From: Pigmentiphaga kullae
Lineage (GTDB): Bacteria > Pseudomonadota > Gammaproteobacteria > Burkholderiales > Burkholderiaceae_B
Direction of reading: 5' to 3'
Length of the DNA stretch: 64,000 nucleotides
Assembly: GCF_004216695.1 (NCBI RefSeq)
Contig: NZ_SGXC01000002.1
Location: 1,054,001 to 1,118,000, forward strand
The stretch's first letter is position 1. Every line of letters begins with the position of its first letter. Of this stretch, positions 9,322 through 17,881 are shown piece by piece. The notes under the pieces are model-generated. The model ran no database searches, was not told where the DNA came from, and saw only the letters and a program-made list of their open reading frames with translations. Made by a program: the position numbers and the translations under genes.

Positions 9322-10212
9322 ATGACACGCGCCACGAGATTCGGCGTGGCCACCATTGTCGTCGGGATCGTCGTCCTTGGCCTGAAATACCTTGCCTACC
9401 GGCTGACCGGCAGCATCGCGCTGTATTCCGACGCGCTGGAAAGCATCGTCAACGTCGCCACGGCGGTCATCACCGTGGTGGCGCTGTCGGTCAGCGCCAT
9501 GCCCGCCGACACCAACCACCCCTACGGCCACAACAAGGCCGAGTACCTGTCCGCGGTCCTGGAAAGCACGCTGATCGTATTCGCCGCGCTGACCATCCTG
9601 CGCGAGGCCTACCTGGGTTTCCTGAACCCGCGGCCGCTCGACACGCCGGCGCTGGGCATGGCGATCAGCCTGGGCGCCACGCTGATCAACGGGGTCTGGG
9701 GCACCCTGCTGATGCGCTACGGGCGCCGCTGGCACTCGCCCGCGCTGGTCGCCGATGGCCGCCATCTGTGGACCGACGTGGTCTCGTCGATAGGCGTCGT
9801 GGCCGGCGTGGCGCTGGTCGCGCTGACCGGCTGGACCCGCCTGGACTCCGTCATCGCCGGCCTGGTGGCGCTGCACATCCTGTGGTCAGGGTGGCAGTTG
9901 ATGCGCGACTCGGTGGGCGGCCTGATGGACGAGGCCCTGCCGCGGGAGATCGTCGACGGCGTGCGGCAGATCATCCGCGACCACGGCACCGGGGCGCTGC
10001 AGGCCCACACCCTGCGCTCGCGCCGCTCGGGCCCCCGCGTCTTCATCGAATTCAATCTGGTCGTTCCCGGCACGATGTCCGTGGGCGCCGCCCACGCGAT
10101 CTGCGACCGGCTGGAAGCCGCCATCCATGGCTACATCGAAGGCAGCTCCATCGTCATCCACATCGAACCCGAACAACAGGCGGTCGCCTCGCCCGAGGTC
10201 CGCATCAGCTGA
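9322..10212 (+). CDS. Cation diffusion facilitator (FieF/CzcD-like) metal exporter
   Basis: Inner-membrane proton-driven efflux carrier for divalent metals such as Zn(II) or Fe(II). The 296-residue protein has the expected transmembrane segments in its first 200 residues, the first-site motif SDALESIVN, the loop HPYGHNKAEY and the second-site motif DGRHLWTDVVSSIGV, then a cytoplasmic domain (about 205-285) ending near SSIVIHIEPE with the family His. The metal cannot be assigned. The next gene starts 11 bases later, so the two are probably co-transcribed. Confidence 0.92.
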   Translation: MTRATRFGVATIVVGIVVLGLKYLAYRLTGSIALYSDALESIVNVATAVITVVALSVSAMPADTNHPYGHNKAEYLSAVLESTLIVFAALTILREAYLGFLNPRPLDTPALGMAISLGATLINGVWGTLLMRYGRRWHSPALVADGRHLWTDVVSSIGVVAGVALVALTGWTRLDSVIAGLVALHILWSGWQLMRDSVGGLMDEALPREIVDGVRQIIRDHGTGALQAHTLRSRRSGPRVFIEFNLVVPGTMSVGAAHAICDRLEAAIHGYIEGSSIVIHIEPEQQAVASPEVRIS

Positions 10213-10223
10213 GCCCGCGCATC

Positions 10224-10784
10224 ATGTTCACTTCCCCGCCCGACTCCCTCCCCCATCCGGCCATCGTCGACGCGACCCGCGCGTGGCTGGAGAAGGCCGT
10301 CATCGGCCTGAACCTCTGTCCCTTCGCCAAGGCCGTCCATGCCAAGGACCAGATCCAGTACGTGGTCAGCGAGGCGCGCGACGCCGACGCGCTGCTCGAG
10401 GAACTGGGCGCATGCCTGCGCACGCTGGCGCAAAGCGACCCGGAGCAGGTCGACACCGTATTGCTGATCCATCCCTGGGCGCTGGCCGATTTCTACGACT
10501 ACAACGAGTTCCTGGACGAAGCCGACGCCGCCGTGGAAGCGCTGGGCCTGGAAGGCGAGATCCAGGTCGCCAGCTTCCATCCCGACTACCAGTTCGCCGG
10601 CACCGGCGCCGACGACATCGAGAACTACAGCAACCGCTCTCCCTACCCCACCCTGCATCTGCTGCGCGAGGCCAGCGTGGACAAGGCGGTCGAAGCCTTT
10701 CCGGAAGCGGAAAGCATCTACGAGCGCAACATCGAGACGCTGCGCGAACTGGGCCACGAAGGCTGGAAGAAACTGGGGCTGTAG
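10224..10784 (+). CDS. DUF1415 family protein
   Basis: Conserved proteobacterial protein of unknown function, 186 residues, probably cytoplasmic. Family blocks are visible: WLEKAVIGLNLCPFAKAV with the conserved Cys near residue 31, LLIHPWALADFYDYNEFLD, and ASFHPDYQFAGT followed by YSNRSPYPTLHLLRE. It follows the efflux gene by 11 bases and converges on arfB. The conserved Cys and His residues suggest a metal- or redox-active site, but no activity is known to me. Confidence 0.88.
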   Translation: MFTSPPDSLPHPAIVDATRAWLEKAVIGLNLCPFAKAVHAKDQIQYVVSEARDADALLEELGACLRTLAQSDPEQVDTVLLIHPWALADFYDYNEFLDEADAAVEALGLEGEIQVASFHPDYQFAGTGADDIENYSNRSPYPTLHLLREASVDKAVEAFPEAESIYERNIETLRELGHEGWKKLGL

Positions 10785-10799
10785 GACGCCGCGCGGGCT

Positions 10800-11222
10800 T
10801 CAGTCCTCGCTCACGCGGCCGCGCATCCGCTTGACCTCGCCATGCCGCACCTTGCGCTGCAGGCGCCGCTGCTGCGACCCCTTGGTGGGCCGCGTGGGCT
10901 TGCGCGGCTTGGGCGGCTCCGCCACCGAGGCCAGCAGGGCCGTCAGGCGTTCGAGCGCGTCGGCCCGGTTCTTTTCCTGGCTGCGATAGGCCTGTGCCTT
11001 GATCACCACCACGCCGGCGCTGGAGATGCGCCGGTCCGCCTTCTGCATCAGCGCCTCTTTCCACGCCTGCGGCAGCGACGAGGCGCCCAGGTCGAAGCGC
11101 AGGTGGACCGCGCTCGACACCTTGTTGACGTTCTGGCCGCCCGCCCCCTGCGCGCGGATCATCGTGAAGACGATCTCGTCCTCATCGATGGCGACGCCGG
11201 GAGCCAGATGCAGGACGGGCAT
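10800..11222 (-). CDS. arfB: Alternative ribosome-rescue factor ArfB (YaeJ), peptidyl-tRNA hydrolase
   Basis: Releases the nascent chain from ribosomes stalled without a stop codon. The 140-residue protein has the release-factor catalytic motif GAGGQNVNKVSSAVHLRFD (Gly-Gly-Gln near residue 28) but no codon-recognition domain. Its basic C-terminus (PRKPTRPTKGSQQRRLQRK) is the tail that enters the empty mRNA channel in known ArfB. The start MPVLHLAPGV lies eight bases after bioB, so the two are probably co-transcribed. Confidence 0.95.
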   Translation of the reverse strand: MPVLHLAPGVAIDEDEIVFTMIRAQGAGGQNVNKVSSAVHLRFDLGASSLPQAWKEALMQKADRRISSAGVVVIKAQAYRSQEKNRADALERLTALLASVAEPPKPRKPTRPTKGSQQRRLQRKVRHGEVKRMRGRVSED

Positions 11223-11230
11223 GGGCGAAC

Positions 11231-12232
11231 TCAGTGCGCGGCCGCGTCCACGCGCATGCCCAGCCGCCGCAGCAGCTCGCGGTCGGCCTCGGCCTGCGGG
11301 TTCTCGGTCACCAGCAGCTTGTCGCCGTAGAACATGGAATTGGCGCCGGCCAGGAAGCACAGGGCCTGCAGGGCCTCGTCCATCCGCTCGCGGCCGGCCG
11401 ACAAGCGGACCATGGCCTCGGGCATGGTGATGCGCGCCACCGCGATGGTACGAACGAACTCGAACGGGTCCACCGAGGCGTTGTCCGCCAGCGGCGTGCC
11501 CTGCACGCGCACCAGGTTGTTGATCGGCACGGACTCCGGATACGGATCCATGTTGGCCAGCTGCACGATGAGCCCGGCCCGCTCGCGGCGCGATTCGCCC
11601 AGGCCGACGATGCCGCCGCAGCAGACCTTGATGCCGGCGTCGCGCACCCGGCCCAGCGTATCCAGCCGGTCCTGGTAGGTGCGCGTGGTGATGACGCGGC
11701 CGTAGAACTCGGGCGAGGTGTCCAGGTTGTGGTTGTAGTAGTCGAGCCCGGCCTCGCGCAGTTGTTCGGCCTGGCCGTCGCGCAGCATGCCCAGCGTCAC
11801 GCAGGTCTCCAGGCCCAGGTCCTTGACCGCCTTGACCATGTCGGCCACCGCGTCGACCTGGTGCGGCTTGGGGCTGCGCCAGGCCGCCCCCATGCAGAAC
11901 CGCGTCGCGCCGTTGTCCTTGGCCGCCTGGGCCGCCTCCAGCACCTCGTCCAGCGGCATCAGCTTCTCGGTCTCGACCCCGGTGTCGTAGCGCGAGGACT
12001 GCGGACAGTACGAGCAATCCTCGGGGCAGCCGCCGGTCTTGATCGACAGCAGGGTCGACAACTGGATGGCGTTGGGATCGAAGAAGCGCCGATGCGCCTG
12101 CTGCGCCTGGTAGAGCAGATCGGCGAACGGCAGCTCGAACAGCGCCAGCACCCCATCCACGTTCCAGGCTGTGCAATTGCGGCGAGATGTAACAGCGGCG
12201 ACCGAGGGCGCGACGACGGGATCAGCTTGCAT
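11231..12232 (-). CDS. bioB: Biotin synthase BioB
   Basis: Radical-SAM enzyme that inserts sulfur into dethiobiotin, the last step of biotin synthesis. The radical-SAM cluster motif is [12 protein letters not shown] (CxxxCxxC), and the arginine and cysteines of the [2Fe-2S] site are in ETCVTLGML and [12 protein letters not shown]. The 333-residue length and the [12 protein letters not shown] block are standard. The start MQADPVV at 12232 is favoured; upstream in-frame residues are atypical. No other bio genes are present in the window. Confidence 0.96.
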   Translation of the reverse strand: MQADPVVAPSVAAVTSRRNCTAWNVDGVLALFELPFADLLYQAQQAHRRFFDPNAIQLSTLLSIKTGGCPEDCSYCPQSSRYDTGVETEKLMPLDEVLEAAQAAKDNGATRFCMGAAWRSPKPHQVDAVADMVKAVKDLGLETCVTLGMLRDGQAEQLREAGLDYYNHNLDTSPEFYGRVITTRTYQDRLDTLGRVRDAGIKVCCGGIVGLGESRRERAGLIVQLANMDPYPESVPINNLVRVQGTPLADNASVDPFEFVRTIAVARITMPEAMVRLSAGRERMDEALQALCFLAGANSMFYGDKLLVTENPQAEADRELLRRLGMRVDAAAH

Positions 12233-12509
12233 GGGTACTCCTACACGGGGAATGGCGCGGCCCACGGGGCGCGGCCAGCGCACATGGTAAGCAAGCCGGG
12301 CGGCCGCATCAAATATTAAAAATCCGTTTTTTGCACCAAAAATCGGCGAACTTGCCGTGTACACCCTGATTTTGGATCAAATCGCGGCCAACATGACGCC
12401 TACGCCCGTTGCAACTTCGCAGGATTTTCCGGGTAAGGCGCCCGGACGTCGCCACGCAGTGGCCGCTCTCGCCCAGTGCTGCGCCGATTGTCAACATTCG
12501 CCGCCGGAC

Positions 12510-12538
12510 TTGCATTTCTGCTCCAAGATTGTTTGAAT
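12510..12538 (+). promoter_or_regulatory. Possible HU promoter in the 370-base bioB-HU gap
   Basis: TTGCAT (12510-12515) and TTGAAT (12533-12538) are 17 bases apart, a fair sigma-70 match about 65 bases before the HU start codon. The rest of the divergent gap 12233-12602 holds AT-rich tracts near 12310-12375 that probably carry the bioB promoter; no BirA-type operator was recognised. Confidence 0.4.
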
Positions 12539-12602
12539 GCCGGCTCTGTGCATAGGCAGGCGGCCATCCGGCCGGTCTGCCGATATTTTTCAAGGAGTAC
12601 GC

Positions 12603-12884
12603 ATGCGCACCAAGAAGGAACTGATCGACGCTCTCGCCGAGCGCACCCAACAACCGAAGAATGTCTCTGAAGCCTTCATCGACGCGCTGGGCGATGCCCT
12701 GCGCGACACGCTGGCCAAGGGCGACGAGGTCGTGCTGCCTGGCGTCGGGAAGTTCTCGGTGAAAGAAAAAGCCGCCAAGACGGGCCGCAACCCCCGTACC
12801 GGCGAAGCGATCCAGATCGCTGCCCGCAAGGCCCCCGCTTTCAGCGCCGCCAAGGTCCTGAAAGACGCCGTCGACGTCAAGTAA
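12603..12884 (+). CDS. HU-family DNA-binding protein
   Basis: Nucleoid-associated protein that bends DNA as a dimer. The 93-residue protein starts MRTKKELIDALAERT and has the family arm region GVGKFSVKEKAAKTGRNPRT with the intercalating Pro and ends FSAAKVLKDAVDVK. The ATG at 12603 is preceded by AAGGAGTACGC. Slightly longer than E. coli HU (90), with an ordinary HU-beta layout. Monocistronic by position, with a hairpin downstream. Confidence 0.95.
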   Translation: MRTKKELIDALAERTQQPKNVSEAFIDALGDALRDTLAKGDEVVLPGVGKFSVKEKAAKTGRNPRTGEAIQIAARKAPAFSAAKVLKDAVDVK

Positions 12885-12897
12885 GCGTCGCCGCCAC

Positions 12898-12929
12898 GCG
12901 CGCCCTCCGCCACACGCGGCGGTGCGCGC
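12898..12929 (+). terminator. GC-rich hairpin after the HU gene
   Basis: CCGCC-ACACGC-GGCGG (12907-12922) is enclosed by GCGCGC arms (12898-12903 and 12924-12929). It lies 14 bases after the HU stop codon. No T-run follows, so it may stabilise the mRNA end rather than terminate. Confidence 0.4.
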
Positions 12930-12979
12930 CGAATCAGTCTGCCTTACACTGCAAGAATCCTTCGCTCCCGGAGTCATTC

Positions 12980-13444
12980 TTGCCTACCGACCAACCCGCC
13001 GAGCCCTTCAGCGGTCCCAGCACCACCTACCTGGTCTCGCAGGTACACCATCCCCTGCGCAACTTCAGCGACGCGCTGCTCAAGCCCTACGGCGTGACGG
13101 GCATCCAGTTCACCGTGCTGTCCGTGGTCGCGCACCGTGAAAAGCTGTCCTCCGCGGATCTGTCCAGGCGCTTCTATGTCACCCCCCAATCGATGGGCCA
13201 ATTGCTCTCGACCCTGGAAGAACGCGGCCTGCTCGAGCGCAAGGAAGACGCCAACAATCGCCGCATCCTGCGCATCACGCTGACCCCGGCCGGACGCGAA
13301 GTGGTCGAGGCCGGCACGCGCGAGCTGAACCGCTTCGAACAGGAGGCCTTCTCCAGCCTCAACCCCAAGGAACTCAAGACCTTGCGCGGACTGCTGCGCA
13401 CCGTCATCGACGATTTGCGCAGCCGGCATATCGGCGCCGCATAG
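12980..13444 (+). CDS. MarR-family transcriptional regulator
   Basis: Dimeric winged-helix regulator, 154 residues, commonly responding to aromatic acids. The start is a TTG at 12980 with CGGAG eight bases upstream; there is no better ATG. The helix-turn-helix and wing are clear: SSADLSRRFYVTPQSMGQLL and ERGLLERKEDANNRRILRI. It lies upstream, on the same strand, of a Bug gene and an FAD monooxygenase, so it is a likely regulator of that catabolic pair. Confidence 0.9.
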   Translation: MPTDQPAEPFSGPSTTYLVSQVHHPLRNFSDALLKPYGVTGIQFTVLSVVAHREKLSSADLSRRFYVTPQSMGQLLSTLEERGLLERKEDANNRRILRITLTPAGREVVEAGTRELNRFEQEAFSSLNPKELKTLRGLLRTVIDDLRSRHIGAA

Positions 13445-13470
13445 CGGGCACCGCGCTGATCGAAATTCCT

Positions 13471-13524
13471 TGTGATTCCATAATTATTATGTGATTCAAC
13501 TCGCTCATCGCTTCATCTTATAGT
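13471..13524 (+). promoter_or_regulatory. Direct repeats and weak promoter before the Bug-monooxygenase pair
   Basis: TGTGATTC occurs twice (13471-13478 and 13490-13497), 19 bases apart, next to an AT-rich tract. Overlapping the second copy is a weak -35 (TTCAAC, 13495-13500), then TATAGT (13519-13524) after 18 bases. The repeats could be the operator of the adjacent MarR regulator. Confidence 0.4.
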
Positions 13525-13557
13525 CCCCCCAACATGACGGACAATGAGGGGACATCG

Positions 13558-14550
13558 ATGAACAAGCGAGTCTTGCGCGCAACGCCGACGCGGCGTGCGT
13601 GCCTCGCCACTTTGGCAACGCTGGCCCTGGCCGGCACCGTATCGGCCGCGGCCGCCGAGTTTCCCGCCGGGCCTGTCACCATCGTCGTGCCTTTCCCGCC
13701 CGGAGGCCCCACCGATACCACCGCGCGGCTGGTAGGCAGGACGCTGGCGAAACAACTCGGCCAACCCGTGGTGATAGAGAATCGCGCGGGTGCGGGCGGC
13801 ACGGTCGGCTCCACCTCGGTCGCGCGCGCCAAGCCCGACGGCCACACCCTGCTGTGGGCCAGCACCAGCAGCCTGGGCGTGGCGCCGGGGCTGTACCGCA
13901 ACCTGGCCTACTCGCCGATGGAATCCTTCGCGCACGTGGGCCTGGTGGCGCGCAGCCCCATCCTGCTCGTGGTGCGCCATGCCTTTCCCGCCAATACCTT
14001 GCAGGAACTGGTCGCCTATGCCGCCAAGAACAAGGTGTCCTACGGCTCCGCGGGCAACGGTTCGATCAACCACCTGACCGGTGAATGGTTCAAGGAAGTG
14101 TCCGGCGCGAACATCCTGCACGTGCCCTACAAGGGCGGCGCGCCGGCGCTGGCGGACATGATAGGCGGCCAGATCGACATGACGCTGGAGACCATCACCG
14201 TCGTGCGGCCCTACCTGGAAAGCGGCCGGGCCAAGGTACTTGCCACCGGCGGCGCCGCGCGCTCGGCCGACATGCCGCAGGTGCCCACCGTGCGCGAAGT
14301 CTTCGGCGGCGATTTCGAATCGTATTCCTGGACCGGCCTGGTGGCGCCCGCCGGCACGCCGGCCGCCGTCGTGCAAAAGCTCAACGCCGCGCTACGCGCG
14401 GCCCAGGACGACCCCGAACTGATGAGCCAGATGAAGGCCGGCGGCCAGGACGTGATCAAGACCACGCCGGAGGAATTCCGCAACTTCCTGGCGAGCGACA
14501 CCAAGCGCTGGGCCGAACTGATCAAACGCACCAACACCACACTGGACTGA
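13558..14550 (+). CDS. Bug-family periplasmic solute-binding protein
   Basis: Periplasmic receptor of 330 residues from the ATG at 13558, chosen because GAGGGGA precedes it; an in-frame ATG at 13534 lacks a ribosome-binding site. The Arg-rich signal peptide (MNKRVLRATPTRRACLATLA) resembles a Tat or Sec leader and is followed by FPAGPVTIVVPFPPGGPTDT. Its stop codon is three bases before the FAD monooxygenase start, so receptor and enzyme are one operon; the substrate is probably the aromatic compound hydroxylated by that enzyme. Confidence 0.92.
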   Translation: MNKRVLRATPTRRACLATLATLALAGTVSAAAAEFPAGPVTIVVPFPPGGPTDTTARLVGRTLAKQLGQPVVIENRAGAGGTVGSTSVARAKPDGHTLLWASTSSLGVAPGLYRNLAYSPMESFAHVGLVARSPILLVVRHAFPANTLQELVAYAAKNKVSYGSAGNGSINHLTGEWFKEVSGANILHVPYKGGAPALADMIGGQIDMTLETITVVRPYLESGRAKVLATGGAARSADMPQVPTVREVFGGDFESYSWTGLVAPAGTPAAVVQKLNAALRAAQDDPELMSQMKAGGQDVIKTTPEEFRNFLASDTKRWAELIKRTNTTLD

Positions 14551-14553
14551 CTC

Positions 14554-15738
14554 ATGCGCATCATCATCGCCGGCGGCGGCCTGGGCGGACTGACCGCCGG
14601 CCTCGCCCTGCTCCAACAAGGTTTCCAGGTCCGCATCCTGGAACAGGCCCCGCAATTGAAAGAAGTCGGCGCGGGCATACAACTCGGGCCCAACGCCGTG
14701 CACGTGCTGTATGCGCTGGGCCTGGAAGGCGACATGGCCGCCCAGGCCTGCGAGCCCGAAGGCAAGATCGTGCGGCTGTGGAACACCGGCCAGACCTGGA
14801 ACCTGTTCAACCTGGGCGACGTGTCGCGCGAACTCTACGGCTATCCGTACCTGACCGTGCACCGCGCCGACCTGCACCAGGCCATCGCCGCCGGCGTACG
14901 GCGCGCCGATCCCGACGCCCTGGTGCTGGGCGCCAAGTTCGAGCGCTTCGAGCAGAACGGCGACGGCGTGACCGCCTACACGGCCGACGGCCGAAGCTTC
15001 CAGGGCGACGTGCTGGTGGGCGCGGACGGCGTGCACTCGCTGGTGCGCGGCCAGTTGTTCGGCGCCGACCGGCCGGATTTCTCCGGCCTGGTCGCCTGGC
15101 GCGGCGTGATCGAGGCCGACAAGCTGCCCGAGCGCCTGAGCCGCCCGGTGGGCGTGAACTGGGTGGGCCCCGGCGCCCACGTCATCCACTATCCGCTGCA
15201 CGGCTACAAGCTGGTGAACTTCGTCGCCGCCGTGGAGCGCAGCGATTGGCAGGTCGAGTCCTGGACCGAGCGCGGCACCACCGAAGAGTGCCTGAACGAC
15301 CTGCGCGGCTGGAACGAGGACGTGCATACGCTGGTGCGCGCCATCGACGTGCCCTACAAATGGGCGCTGATGGTTCGCGATCCCATGCCGCGCTGGAGCG
15401 AAGGCCGGGTCACCCTGCTGGGCGACGCCTGCCATCCCATGCTGCCCTTCCTTGCGCAGGGCGCGGGCATGGCCCTGGAGGACGGCTACATCCTGGCGCG
15501 CGCATTGCGCCAGTACGCGGATCCGGCACAGGCGCTGCAACGCTACGAGCAGGCCCGCATGGACCGCACCGCCAATGTCATCCTGGGCGCCAATGCCAAC
15601 GCCAAACGATTCCACAATCGCGAACTGGCCCACGCCGAGGGCGCGGCCGCCTACGTGAACCGCGAGTGGCAGGAAGACCGTGTGAAGGAACGCTACGAGT
15701 GGCTCTTCACCTACGACGTCGAGACCGTACCCATCTGA
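14554..15738 (+). CDS. FAD-dependent aromatic monooxygenase (salicylate / 3-hydroxybenzoate hydroxylase type)
   Basis: Class A flavoprotein monooxygenase of 394 residues using NAD(P)H and O2 to hydroxylate an aromatic acid. The dinucleotide motif IIIAGGGLGGLTAGLALLQQ is at the N-terminus, the DG motif VLVGADGVHSLVR near residue 155, and the FAD-binding GDACHPMLPFLAQGAGMALE near residue 290. Relatives include salicylate 1-hydroxylase and 3-hydroxybenzoate 6-hydroxylase; sequence alone does not decide. It forms an operon with the preceding Bug gene and converges on a LysR gene. Confidence 0.9.
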   Translation: MRIIIAGGGLGGLTAGLALLQQGFQVRILEQAPQLKEVGAGIQLGPNAVHVLYALGLEGDMAAQACEPEGKIVRLWNTGQTWNLFNLGDVSRELYGYPYLTVHRADLHQAIAAGVRRADPDALVLGAKFERFEQNGDGVTAYTADGRSFQGDVLVGADGVHSLVRGQLFGADRPDFSGLVAWRGVIEADKLPERLSRPVGVNWVGPGAHVIHYPLHGYKLVNFVAAVERSDWQVESWTERGTTEECLNDLRGWNEDVHTLVRAIDVPYKWALMVRDPMPRWSEGRVTLLGDACHPMLPFLAQGAGMALEDGYILARALRQYADPAQALQRYEQARMDRTANVILGANANAKRFHNRELAHAEGAAAYVNREWQEDRVKERYEWLFTYDVETVPI

Positions 15739-15777
15739 TCGCCCCGCCGACATCGCGGCCCAAGCGGAAATCTTTCC

Positions 15778-16686
15778 CTACGTGCGGGCCGCCATCACGG
15801 ACTTGAAGACCTCGGCGAATTCGATCAGCGTATCGGGCGGGGGCACTCCCGCCCGCATCACATAGCTGAAATCGAAAGCCACCGCCGGACTGATCACCCG
15901 GTGCTCCACGGCGTAGCGTGCGCACGCGATCTGCGAAAACTCCGGAATCACCGCAATGCCGAAGCCCTGCTCGGCCAGCCCCAGCGCCGTATCCAGGTGC
16001 TGTACCGCGATGCGGCGGCCGACGTTGACCTGATGCTTGAACAAGGCATCTTCGGCCAGTTGATGAATAGGGCTGTCTTCGGTCAGCGCCACATAAGGCT
16101 GGTCGCGCAGTATCTCCCAGGTCGTGTCCCTGCGCCCCTTCGCCGACGGCACCGGCGCATAGCTTCCCGGCGCATAGACCGCCAGCAGCCCCGATGGCGC
16201 CAGCGCCTTGCGCACCAGCCCCGACACCTTGGAAAAGAACGCGCCGAAAGCCGCATCGGCCTCGCCCGTCTCGACCAGTTGCTGGATTTCGAGGGGACTG
16301 CCGGCAATGATCTCGACCTCGACCCGCGGGTGGTCCGCCAGGAACCGCCGCATGCTCTCCGGCACGACATTGGCCGCCATCAAGGGCGTGAACGCCAGCC
16401 GCAGGGCAGCGCCCTCCTGGCGCCCCATGTCGCGCAGGCGCGCCGCCGCGGCGCTGAGTTCGCGCTCGACCAATTCCGCCGCGGGCAGAAAGACACGACC
16501 GGCCTCGGTCAGCACCACCGCACGGGTGGTGCGCTCGAACAACCGGGTATTGAGCTGGGATTCGAGTTCGCGAATGGTCGCGCTCAGCCCCGCCTGGCTA
16601 AGATGCAGACGCTGGGCGGTACGGGTGAAGTTACCCGATGCCGCCACGCCCAGAAAAGCCCGCAATTGGCGCAAAGAAATATTCAT
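15778..16686 (-). CDS. LysR-family transcriptional regulator
   Basis: Regulator of 302 residues with the N-terminal helix-turn-helix (RQLRAFLGVAASGNFTRTAQ, LSQAGLSATIRELESQL) and a two-lobe effector domain from about residue 90. It converges on the FAD monooxygenase gene and lies 141 bases downstream of a Bug gene on its own strand; a dispersed repeat fills that gap. Its target may be either neighbour. Confidence 0.92.
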   Translation of the reverse strand: MNISLRQLRAFLGVAASGNFTRTAQRLHLSQAGLSATIRELESQLNTRLFERTTRAVVLTEAGRVFLPAAELVERELSAAAARLRDMGRQEGAALRLAFTPLMAANVVPESMRRFLADHPRVEVEIIAGSPLEIQQLVETGEADAAFGAFFSKVSGLVRKALAPSGLLAVYAPGSYAPVPSAKGRRDTTWEILRDQPYVALTEDSPIHQLAEDALFKHQVNVGRRIAVQHLDTALGLAEQGFGIAVIPEFSQIACARYAVEHRVISPAVAFDFSYVMRAGVPPPDTLIEFAEVFKSVMAART

Positions 16687-16736
16687 GCGCCAATTATTTC
16701 AGTTTTCCCCCAACCTTGCGCCCCCACAAGACCCAA

Positions 16737-16826
16737 GACCCCAAACCCAGGATGCGGTGGATCCGGCTCCGCCGGTCCACCCGCATCGCCCCCTGGGGGG
16801 CGCCCGTAAGGGCGTAGGGGGGGGGA
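16737..16826 (-). repeat. Dispersed GC-rich intergenic repeat, copy A
   Basis: About 90 bases with nested palindromes, including CGCCCCCTGGGGGGCG and GGATCCGGCTCCGCCGG. A second near-full copy lies in inverted orientation at 60036-60118. Read along the preceding gene, both copies start within a few bases of a stop codon (here the Bug gene ending at 16828) and begin with a C-run, then CGCCCTT and CGG. This suggests a mobile or regulatory element placed at transcript ends, like REP elements. Confidence 0.75.
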
Positions 16827-16827
16827 A

Positions 16828-17799
16828 TTAGTCCAGCTTCAACCCCGTCCGCCGCACGATGTCGCCCCACTTGGCGATATCGGTAGCGATGATCTTGCGG
16901 AACTCCTCGGGCGAGGTCGGCGCGGGGTCGGCCCCGGCCGCGCGCACGCGTTCGATCACGCCGGGGTCGGTCAACGCCGTCCGGATCGCCGCGTTCAGGC
17001 GCTTGACGACGGGTTCGGGCGTGCCGGCGGGCACGGCGATCCCGAACCAGCCCATGGCCTCGTAGCCCTTCATGCCCGACTCGTCCAGCGTAGGCACGTC
17101 GGGCAGCGAACTCGACCGTTCGCGCGTCGTCACGGCGAAGGCCTTCATGCGCCCCTCCTTGATGTACCCCACGGCACTGGGCACGTCGCTCATGGCCACC
17201 GGGATCTGCCCGGCCAGCGCATCGGTGGTGGCCGGGCCCGTGCCCTTGTAGGGCACCAGGACGGTCTTCACCTCTCCGATCTGGTTGAAAAGCTCGCTGG
17301 CCAGATGCATGACCGTGCCCAGGCCGCCATGGCCGATCGACAGCTTGCCCGGCTCCGCCTTGGCCGCGGCAAGCAGGGCCTTGACGTCCTTGTACGGCGA
17401 GTTCGCCGGCCCGACCACGACGAAAGGCGAGCTCGCGACCATGCTGACCGGAATGAGATCCTTGACGGGATCGAAAGGCATCGTCCGATACAGCACGCTG
17501 TTGATGCCCAGCGCGCCCGCCCCGCTGAATACCATCGTGTAGCCATCGGGCGCCGACCGAACCACCGATTCGACGCCGATGTTGCCCCCTGCACCGCCCT
17601 TGTTCTCGACCACCACCTGCTGGCCCAGTTGCTTGGACATGACGGGCGCCATGACGCGGGCGATGAGGTCCGTGCTGCCGCCCGGCGGGAACGATACCAC
17701 CAGCCTCAGCGGACGATTGGGAAAGTCCCCTTGCGCGTGTGCCGCCGGCAGCGCCAGTACGGTCGCGGTCGCCAGGGCCGTCATGATCATTTTCTTCAT
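16828..17799 (-). CDS. Bug-family periplasmic solute-binding protein
   Basis: Receptor of 323 residues. The start at 17799 (MKKMIMTALATATVLALPAA) has AGGAGACTGCA before it; upstream in-frame ATGs extend the leader improbably. The signal peptide ends near AHAQG, then FPNRPLRLVVSFPPGGSTDL. Blocks LVPYKGTGPATTDALAGQ and LPDVPTLDESGMKGYEAMGW are typical. It lies 69 bases downstream of the alpha/beta hydrolase on the same strand, so hydrolase and receptor probably serve one compound; a 16-base palindrome lies between the two coding regions. Confidence 0.93.
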   Translation of the reverse strand: MKKMIMTALATATVLALPAAHAQGDFPNRPLRLVVSFPPGGSTDLIARVMAPVMSKQLGQQVVVENKGGAGGNIGVESVVRSAPDGYTMVFSGAGALGINSVLYRTMPFDPVKDLIPVSMVASSPFVVVGPANSPYKDVKALLAAAKAEPGKLSIGHGGLGTVMHLASELFNQIGEVKTVLVPYKGTGPATTDALAGQIPVAMSDVPSAVGYIKEGRMKAFAVTTRERSSSLPDVPTLDESGMKGYEAMGWFGIAVPAGTPEPVVKRLNAAIRTALTDPGVIERVRAAGADPAPTSPEEFRKIIATDIAKWGDIVRRTGLKLD

Positions 17800-17865
17800 T
17801 GCAGTCTCCTTACTCATAGCCATATGGGTCATGCCGCTCGGCCGCGGCCTTCTTGTTTTTGAACG

Positions 17866-17881
17866 TGATCAAATTTGATCA
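17866..17881. promoter_or_regulatory. Perfect 16-base palindrome upstream of the Bug gene
   Basis: TGATCAAATTTGATCA is a perfect palindrome that overlaps the last codons of the hydrolase gene and lies 67 bases before the Bug start. Its length and position suit an operator for a separately regulated Bug promoter, although it could be constrained only by the coding sequence. Confidence 0.5.
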
